A model generated the notes under the pieces. The model made no database searches. It saw only the letters and a list, made by a program, of their open reading frames with translations, and had not been told where the DNA came from. A DNA stretch of 64,000 bases from Diorhabda sublineata (lineage: Eukaryota > Arthropoda > Insecta > Coleoptera > Chrysomelidae), in contig NC_079486.1 of NCBI RefSeq assembly GCF_026230105.1, positions 7,874,001-7,938,000 of the forward strand, written 5' to 3'. Shown here piece by piece: positions 57,739 to 64,000 of this stretch (the stretch's first letter is position 1; each line of letters opens with the position of its first letter). The position numbers were made by a program, and so were the translations under genes.

Positions 57739-58220
57739 CGATAAAAAAATAGGCAAAAACCAGATAAACGTACTGCAAGTGAACATGGGGAGGTCCAAGA
57801 TAGCGCATGATATCGCCTTTGACGAAGCAAACAAACATCACATCGACGTTATGATAATATCCGAGCCAAACAAAAACATTGGTGAATACCAAAAGGCCAT
57901 AGATAAAACTTTTGAAACGGCTACCAATAACAACGGAAGACGACTATCCATAATGGCCGGAGATATAAACGCGAAATCCGCAATACGGGGATCTCCTATA
58001 TCTGATATAAAAGGATAAATGGTAGAGGAGTGGTTGGCCCAAAAGAGGATGGGTAGCAATCAATAACGGCCACCACACCTTTGAAAGAGGTAACTCTAAA
58101 ACACATATAGATGTTACTCTCTGTCATAGCAGTCATAATAATAAGATTACCAACTGGTGTATAGAATATGTCAATCCCTACACACACCATGGACATATTC
58201 GATATCAGATAAAAACGAAA
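57739..58220 (+). pseudogene. LINE 1 ORF2, APE-type endonuclease
   Basis: Starts with INVLQVNMGRSKIAHD and VMIISEPNK (catalytic Glu). It then jumps to RRLSIMAGDINAKSAIRGSP (Asp-x-Asn of the active site) and to HHTFERGNSKTHIDVTLCHS. The segment between EPNK and the GDxNAKS block is shorter than usual, with about 60 residues deleted, and a TAA at 58016 interrupts it. In TRAS/SART elements this domain cuts the TTAGG/CCTAA target. Confidence 0.8.
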
Positions 58221-58374
58221 GGAGCAATAAAAAAGATGAGCCCTAACAACAGGAAAAGGACATACTTGAACACCGAAAAGTACGTAGAAATACTAATAGA
58301 AAAGTAATGGAACATACGAGGAAATACTGAAGGCATATAAAGATGCCACCAGTAATGACGACGCTAATACCTCG

Positions 58375-59525
58375 ATGCAACCATTCTGGTGGAATCCTGA
58401 AATCGAAAATGCCAGAAACGAATATAATAAACATAGACGTAAATACACCCGAGAAAAGCTCCCACATTTAAAACAAAAATGGGAAGACGGTATGAAGTTA
58501 CAAGGCAAACTACTAAAAAGACTAATTATGCAAGCCAAAAAGAGATGTTGGCACGACCTCATGAAAGACCTTGAAAACGACATATGGGGCCAGGGTTACA
58601 GGATAGTGACGGGCAAATTGGCTAATAGAACACAAGGCCAACTCAGCGCGAAAAGGAGAAAAAATATTATCCGCACCCTCTTCCCGACAACAAGAGGGAA
58701 AATAACAAATGACGACGATGACGAACCCGCACTACATGAGGTATCAAATTTCACCAGTGACGAGCTCGATATAGCGATTAGAGGTATTAAAAACGGCAAG
58801 GCACCTGGACCAGACGGCCTGCCAAACGAAGCTCTAAAAATCGCGGTGAAAACTAAACCGTTGCAAGTTCTAAACTATCTAAACGAACTTTTGAAGCAAC
58901 AACGGTTTCCCGACTGCTGGAAAACAGCCAGAGTCGTTCTACTTCCGAAGGAGGGTAAAGACCAAAACGAGGCAGGCAGCTATCGCTCTATATGCCTGAT
59001 CAACTCTTTCGGAAAACTACTAGAACTTATGATTACAAATAGATTGGCTGAGGAGATCGAGAATAAGAACCTCCTATCTCCGCATCAGCATGGCTTCCGA
59101 CCCAAAAGATCAACGGTGTCGGCAATAAACGAACTAAAAGAAATAGTAGGTAAAACCAGCCACAAATGGGATGTACTTGTGGCTGTTGATATAAAAAATG
59201 CCTTCAATACCGCGAAATGGCATAAAATAGTCATGGCTTGTAAAGATAAAGCCCTTACTTAACGAACTACATAAAAAACTACCTGAGTGACAGGAGGGTG
59301 ACCTCCGGCATCATTTCACATAGGTGCACGATGGGTGTTCCGCAGGGCTCCGTCCTTGGACCGGTTCTGTGGAACATCATGTACAATGGTATCCTAGTGT
59401 TGGACTATGGCCCAAAAGTTTCCACTATCGCGTACGCTGATGATCTCGTCTTCTACATCGTAGGAGACAAAGAAAATGAGGTCAGGAATAGAGCAGAGAT
59501 TACTGTAGCTCTAGCGGTCCGTTGA
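58375..59525 (+). pseudogene. LINE 1 ORF2, reverse transcriptase
   Basis: Motifs in order: FWWNPEIENARNEYNKHRRK, KAPGPDGLPNEALK, YRSICLINSFGKLLE, HQHGFRPKRSTVSAI, VAVDIKNAFNTAKW, then after a frameshift at about 59255, MGVPQGSVLGPVLWNIMYN and IAYADDLVFYIVGD (catalytic YADD near 59431). A TGA at 59523-59525 replaces a Trp, after which the same frame goes on with NGLKIAPQKTE. The motif set fits the R1 clade. Confidence 0.9.
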
Positions 59526-60603
59526 ATAACAAGAAACGGACTTAAAATTGCTCCTCAGAAAACGGAGATACTGACGGTGAAGGTACCACGGAAAACAAAT
59601 GGTCCCTTCAAAATGGTAGTGGAAAGACAAAGAGTCGAGGCCAAAAATAAAATAAAATATCTGGGAGTAATAATAACAAAAAACCTCAACTTCCTGGAAC
59701 ATATGAAATACACGGTCGAAAAAGCCGATAAAAAGATCTCACAACTACGGAGACTGATGCCGAATGTGGGAGGGCCTGGTTATTGCAAGCGCAGGGTTCT
59801 GTGCCAAGTAATGCACAGCGTCCTCCTGTATGCGGCGCCAGCCTGGCGTGAAGCCATGAAGATACAATCTTACAAGGAAAGATTAATGGCCGCGCAAAGA
59901 AAATGCTTACTGATGGTTGCCGCTGCCTATAGGACCGTATCGGCTGAGGTAGTCCAGGTTATAGCAGGTTTCCCACCGATTGATCTCATGATAGCAGAGA
60001 GATGTTTCCTATATAATATAGGAGGCAGGTTAGCCGGCAATAGACGAATGGCAAGAGAAAGAACATATAAAAAGTGGCAGGAGAGGTGGGATAGTCTGGA
60101 GACGAAGGCCCAGTGGACAAAAACATTGATTAAAGACATAAGAAGCTGGGTCATGTGTAAACACAGAACCACTTCCTACCACATCACGCAGATTCTGACG
60201 GGACATGGTTCGTTCGGAACCTTCACTAAAAGAATCCGTAAAACCGAGGATGACATGTAAAAAATGTGGGCAAAGGGACGACCCGGCCTATGTCCTATAC
60301 GAATGTGCGAGATGGGGTGAGGAGAGAACCAGACTAAAAGAACAACTAGGATGTGACTTGCCTACGGCAACCGAGATCATAGGGAAAATGTTGGAGGATA
60401 AAGCAACCTGGAACGCGGTAACGACGTACATGACCGTAGTAATGAACAGAAAGGAAAAAGTGGATAAAAACTCAGGGATAAGTAATAGAATAAGGAAAGG
60501 GATTTCAAAGGGGATGTGCGCTGATGTAATGACAACTTGTTGTCCTCCCGGCGCGCGCAAATCCCCAGGGATGTGTAAACAAGGAGGGTGGTTTAGTGGG
60601 TGA
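59526..60603 (+). pseudogene. LINE 1 ORF2, C-terminal domain
   Basis: KIKYLGVIITKNLNFLEHM, then YAAPAWREAMK and AEVVQVIAGFPPIDLMIAER, which are typical for R1-clade ORF2. A frameshift at about 60250 leads to CKKCGQRDDPAYVLYECARW, the Cys/His motif near the end of these proteins. Confidence 0.85.
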
Positions 60604-60685
60604 GAGTCCCACACAAACTCACAGCATTGCACCCGCCCGCTGTGAGGACGGCATTAGCTTCCACCCTACCTTGGGGGCAAAAAAA
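60604..60685 (+). other. LINE 1 3' end and A tail
   Basis: 3' untranslated end with the structured GGGTGAGAGTCCCACA element, ending in seven A directly joined to GGTTAGG. The short A tail and direct joining to the repeat are as expected for target-primed insertion. Confidence 0.75.
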
Positions 60686-60775
60686 GGTTAGGTTAGGTTA
60701 GGTTAGGATTAGGTTAGATTAGGTTAGGTTAGGTTAGGTTAGGTTAGATTAGGTTAGGTTAGGTTTGGTTAGGTT
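60686..60775. repeat. TTAGG telomere-type repeat between two LINEs
   Basis: About 18 units of GGTTA with a few variants (GGATTA, GATTA, GGTTT). Too short to be a chromosome end and followed by more unique sequence. Confidence 0.95.
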
Positions 60776-62460
60776 CCGTGCTCGGAGGGGTCTAGTCGAG
60801 GAGGCAGAAAGTGATTCACCCCAAATCCTCGTCGCGAGATCTCTGGGATGGGGTTTGGTCTACCCGACACGACGCGTCCCAATGGCTCATAGGGTGTCTC
60901 CGAAAGGAGTGGTCGGTCTTGAGTCACTCAACTTTCTGTAAGAGGAAACATGACCGACCAACCTTCTCGGATAGGCGATGAATAAGGAACAAATTCCGTT
61001 CCCCAATAATTGCCCGCGGACAAAAAAGACTTTACCTCCCGTCTAGGACATTCCCAGCCTAGACGGTATCCCTAACCTTGCTCCGGCTTCCTACCTCCTG
61101 TTTCTTCCCCGATGCTAGTAGGAAACGAGGGCTAGGGGTTTCCTAATTTCTTACCAATTTCCCCTTTCCCAAATCCTTTCCGGTAGGATGTGCGCCTGTC
61201 CTGCCCCCCAACCCACAACGACAATTGGCAATGGAAGTGGGAAAAGATTTGGAGATTACCGAACATAGGAGGGAAACCTCAGTTCCGGTCGGGGAGGGTT
61301 GTGCCGCGAGCCACTCCCGACCGTCAACAAGCGATCGCGAGAAATGTCCGCCAGGGAACCAGGGCGACTTTTTGGGTAATGCTACTGGAACAAAAACCAT
61401 AGACTCGGAGGACGACACAGAAAATGAAGAGGTGGAAACGAAGAAGAAGAAGCATGCTGGACATGGTTCTACGCCGCTGAGATATAAGTTTAGAGGTCTA
61501 AGGACAGACATGGGCTCTAGTAAGGAAGGTAACATAGAAAAAGATGCGATTCCAGAGGACAAGACGGAAGTGAATGAAGGGGATAATAACCTTCCACTGG
61601 ATACTCCAGATCTGGACGGGAGTTTTTTCGTTGATATGATGCAGAAGGAGATGGAAGCCGACGATGTCTTCATGGTGGTGCAGGATAGCAGCGATAATGA
61701 GACCACGGACCAAAAAAGGAAAAGGAGCAAAAGAGAGCTATCAGCAAATGATCTGAGCCCTAAATATCCTGGAAAAGATATAGATGACGAAATAAACAAG
61801 ATAGCAAAAATGGCCGCGGACTTAAAGAGCTTCTGCACAGAACATAGGAACGTACACGCATTAATAAAGAACCTCGCATCATCTCTTACGATAGGTATGG
61901 CTGATCTCAAACGTGCTAGGAAGGCAGAAAAAAAGACAATTCTGGAAGAGGAGTTGGAAACATGCGGCTCTAGCAGAAACCTGGAAGAGAAACTGAGGAT
62001 GCTACAGGAGGAAAACGATGCCCTTAAGGCCAAAGTTACCTCCCTGAGTTACTGCGCGTCGGAACTGGTGGAAATGAAAAGACAAGTCGGGAATATCTCT
62101 AGGAGAAACTCGCTTGGAGGTAGGGAACATACCCAGATGGAAAAAATTAAACCTCTAAGTCAGGATATGGCCACACAAACCATGCAGCCTGATGACGTTT
62201 TGAAAGAAATACAAATAAAAGAGATTGTCTACAAAATGGAAGCAGCTGTGGACAACGACGACATCAAAGACATGATAGAAATGGAATGGCAGGAAGGGAA
62301 ATATGTACTCGAAATGTCAGACAAACCTATAACAAGCTGTAAGGGAGATGGCGATATTGCGATCATCCGCGACTTCATCAAATACAAAGATAACAGATTG
62401 GTTAGTAAAATCACGGGCAAGTCAGAGACAATCCAAAATTACATCAAGGCGGGTAAGTAG
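60776..62460 (+). mobile_element. TRAS/SART-type LINE, copy 2 (lacks ORF2)
   Basis: The 5' end (CCGTGCTCGGAGG) starts right after the TTAGG repeat. The leader matches that of copy 1 for about 255 bases, then diverges. One open frame of 411 codons (61225-62460) follows, and then unrelated sequence. LINEs normally lose their 5' end, not their 3' end, so this copy was cut later by deletion or rearrangement. Confidence 0.75.
61225..62460 (+). CDS. ORF1 N-terminal part of LINE copy 2
   Basis: 411 codons starting MAMEVGKDLEITEHRRE and ending IQNYIKAGK with TAG. Acidic and basic tracts (KTIDSEDDTENEEVETKKKK), then coiled-coil patterns (LEEELETCGSSRNLEEKLRM), resemble the first half of R1-clade ORF1. 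The zinc knuckles that should follow are absent because the element is cut off. It differs in sequence from ORF1 of copy 1. It is intact as far as it goes. Confidence 0.65.
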   Translation: MAMEVGKDLEITEHRRETSVPVGEGCAASHSRPSTSDREKCPPGNQGDFLGNATGTKTIDSEDDTENEEVETKKKKHAGHGSTPLRYKFRGLRTDMGSSKEGNIEKDAIPEDKTEVNEGDNNLPLDTPDLDGSFFVDMMQKEMEADDVFMVVQDSSDNETTDQKRKRSKRELSANDLSPKYPGKDIDDEINKIAKMAADLKSFCTEHRNVHALIKNLASSLTIGMADLKRARKAEKKTILEEELETCGSSRNLEEKLRMLQEENDALKAKVTSLSYCASELVEMKRQVGNISRRNSLGGREHTQMEKIKPLSQDMATQTMQPDDVLKEIQIKEIVYKMEAAVDNDDIKDMIEMEWQEGKYVLEMSDKPITSCKGDGDIAIIRDFIKYKDNRLVSKITGKSETIQNYIKAGK

Positions 62461-62864
62461 ATGAACAACGTATGTCTGACTATAGAAATAGGGAAAACCG
62501 TGTGTTAGAGAGAGAGAGAGCAGCGAGATAATGTGTAAGAGAGAGAGAGACTTCGTTTTTGCGCATGCGTAGAGTTATATATCCGTTGCGATGATAACAG
62601 CGGGAGCGCTGATATACCAGGTCGGTTAAAAGTCTTTGGGTTTTAAAAAATTATATATACCATTATTATTCGCTAATCTTGTAACATAAAACTATAATGT
62701 ATAAATAAAAAGAGATTTTTGTCAATGTAAGGTATCACGCACATAATCGAGACAGATTCGTTGCGATGATATACCAGGTCGGTTAAAAGTCTTTGGGTTT
62801 TTTAAAAATTATATATTCCGTTATTAATGTGATTGGAAATTAGTTTTTTGAGGATAGCAGAAGA
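62461..62864. repeat. GA-rich runs and a 151-bp direct duplication upstream of the metalloproteinase
   Basis: (GA)n runs at 62507-62520 and 62539-62550. CCAGGTCGGTTAAAAGTCTT occurs near 62620 and 62771, within duplicated stretches of about 80 bases. If the metalloproteinase copy is transcribed, its promoter would be here. Confidence 0.75.
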
Positions 62865-64000
62865 GTGAAGATCATGTTAATCATTATATTATCTGCAGTA
62901 CTATGTTCAGTACTATGCGTTGTCGACCAACAGTATGCAATGAAGTATTTACACCGGTTCGGGTACGCAAATGAAAATGATTTGACTAAACTTGAGGATT
63001 ATTTGTTGAGTTTTCAAGAAAGATATAATATCCCTGCAACGGGAGAATTAGATGAAAATAAAATTCAACTTCTAAATAGACCAAGATGTAATGTGAGTGA
63101 AGCAGCTTCCGACGATGATCATTCTTTTAGAGTTAAATCAAAATGGCCAAAATTTGATTTGAAATGGTATTTCCCTTAGGCAACTCCAGAATATCTTAAA
63201 GTAACCAAAAAGGCTTTTGAAGTGTGGAATAACAGTTCAAAGTTTAAATTTGAATTAATACACAAAATACGGCCTTATGCTCCCGATATTTCTATTACAG
63301 TTGTACGGGAAAAGCACTATTTTCGAGCAAATTGCCAAGGTAGAGAGTGCTCCAGTACATTTGATGGTCCCGGAAAGGTGTTGGCACATGCTTATTTCCC
63401 AAAAGGCAACAGTTGTATAGAGCTTCATATTGATGCTGATGAGAAGTGGGATTTAAGTTTGGATGGATCAAGTTCAGAAGATCAGACTAGCCTACTTATG
63501 GTATTAATTCATGAAATTGGGCATATTTTAGGAATTGCTCACAGTGATATTGAGACAGCAATAATGTATCCATGGTATCAATTCAACATTGCTCTTAAAT
63601 TGGATGAGGATGATAAAATGGCCCTTGAAGCTCTTTATGGACCAATCAATACATATGTAAATAATCCTTTCAAACCCACATCAGCGCTGCCACCGACTAC
63701 AAAGACACTTGCACATCAACCAAATGAACCGGATAAAAATTTATGCGACATAACACCGGAGTATATGTTCATTGCTATGGCTGGTGAATTTGAAAATTAC
63801 CATTTATAAATTATTAATGAAAATTCCCTATGGAAAATTGATTTGAACTCGAAACTTATTCCCTCGCAACCAGAAATACTCGATGATTATTTACCTGAAG
63901 AAGTGGGTCCCATAATTCAGATTTTTCAAAGTTCTTCAGATAATTTAATAGCAGTAAATGACCGTAAATACTATGTAGCAGATTTTCCCGCTCTACAAAT
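62865..64000 (+). pseudogene. Matrix metalloproteinase, intronless, two in-frame stops, runs off the window
   Basis: The ATG at 62874 or GTG/ATG-proximal start near 62865 begins a signal peptide (MLIIILSAVLCSVLC), then the prodomain (YLHRFGYANENDLTKLEDYL) with a cysteine switch PRCNVSEA (usual form PRCG-x-PD). The catalytic zinc site HEIGHILGIAHSD at about 63510 and the Met-turn AIMYP are complete. From about 63740 a hemopexin-like domain starts (CDITPEYMFIAMAGEFENYH). One frame is kept for over 370 codons except for TAG at 63177-63179 and TAA at 63807-63809. No intron is seen, whereas animal MMP genes are usually split, so a processed retrocopy is likely. MMPs degrade extracellular matrix outside the cell. 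Confidence 0.85.

Larger units (their letters stand above)
54554..60685 (+). mobile_element. R1-clade LINE of the telomere-specific TRAS/SART type, copy 1
   Basis: Full length, 6.1 kb: 5' untranslated region, ORF1 with three CCHC knuckles, ORF2 with APE-type endonuclease, RT and a C-terminal Cys/His motif, a 3' region containing GTGGTTTAGTGGGTGAGAGT, and a short A7 tail. It is flanked on both sides by TTAGG repeats. TRAS and SART elements of moths are R1-clade LINEs that insert into (TTAGG)n; the architecture here agrees, though clade membership is inferred from motifs. Both ORFs carry frameshifts and stops. Confidence 0.88.

Noticed and set aside
60686..60775. TTAGG repeats as a chromosome end
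   Set aside because: The run is only about 90 bases and is followed by a further LINE, a metalloproteinase copy and more sequence.
61143..62033. Long minus-strand Ser/Leu-rich frame
   Set aside because: Antisense of the ORF1 of LINE copy 2, which has coiled-coil composition and the right position after the leader.

Overview
This window looks like a repeat-dense stretch of an insect genome. The evidence is AT-rich DNA, short introns with GT/AG ends, TTAGG-type telomeric repeats, and many decayed BEL/Pao, Ty3/gypsy, Ty1/copia, mariner, piggyBac, hAT, Jockey-like and R1-clade elements. The order of insect cannot be fixed from the sequence alone.

Layout. 1-8.3 kb: a dispersed repeat (family A), a dead mariner, gypsy integrase pieces and a 3 kb GC-rich minisatellite whose units resemble CTCF sites. 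8.3-15.9 kb: a possible orphan exon, a 143-bp tandem repeat, a BEL/Pao element with an internal deletion, a Jockey-like LINE fragment and a gutted mariner. 16.4-17.4 kb (minus): a broken gene resembling a delta-endotoxin (Cry) pore-forming domain followed by a beta-prism/jacalin-like domain. 19.1-25.1 kb: a full-length BEL/Pao element with both LTRs, a tRNA-Tyr-type primer site and a 5-bp target duplication, but broken reading frames. 25.1-26.7 kb: piggyBac remnant. 27.3-28.3 kb: the one clean housekeeping gene, proteasome subunit beta-5, in four exons. 28.5-33.6 kb: copia remnants, a repetitive invertebrate gene family member, a duplicated PWWP exon and short repeats. 33.6-37.9 kb: an inverted partial copy of the left end (gypsy fragment, minisatellite, family A). 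39-49.6 kb: mosaics of dispersed repeats around a CW/PWWP gene (42.1-43.6 kb) and a small ARL14EP-like ORF. 49.8-52.1 kb: nearly complete hAT transposase pseudogene. 54.5-62.5 kb: two R1-clade LINEs of the telomere-specific TRAS/SART type, each placed in TTAGG repeats. 62.9-64 kb: an intronless matrix metalloproteinase with two in-frame stops, running off the window.

The genes do not form a pathway; this is a transposon-dominated region holding a few host genes. The two most unusual signals are the pair of minisatellites carrying dozens of CTCF-like motifs in opposite, convergent orientation about 26 kb apart, and the Cry-like/beta-prism pseudogene with an apparent eukaryotic splice acceptor. 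No tRNA, rRNA or CRISPR array was seen.
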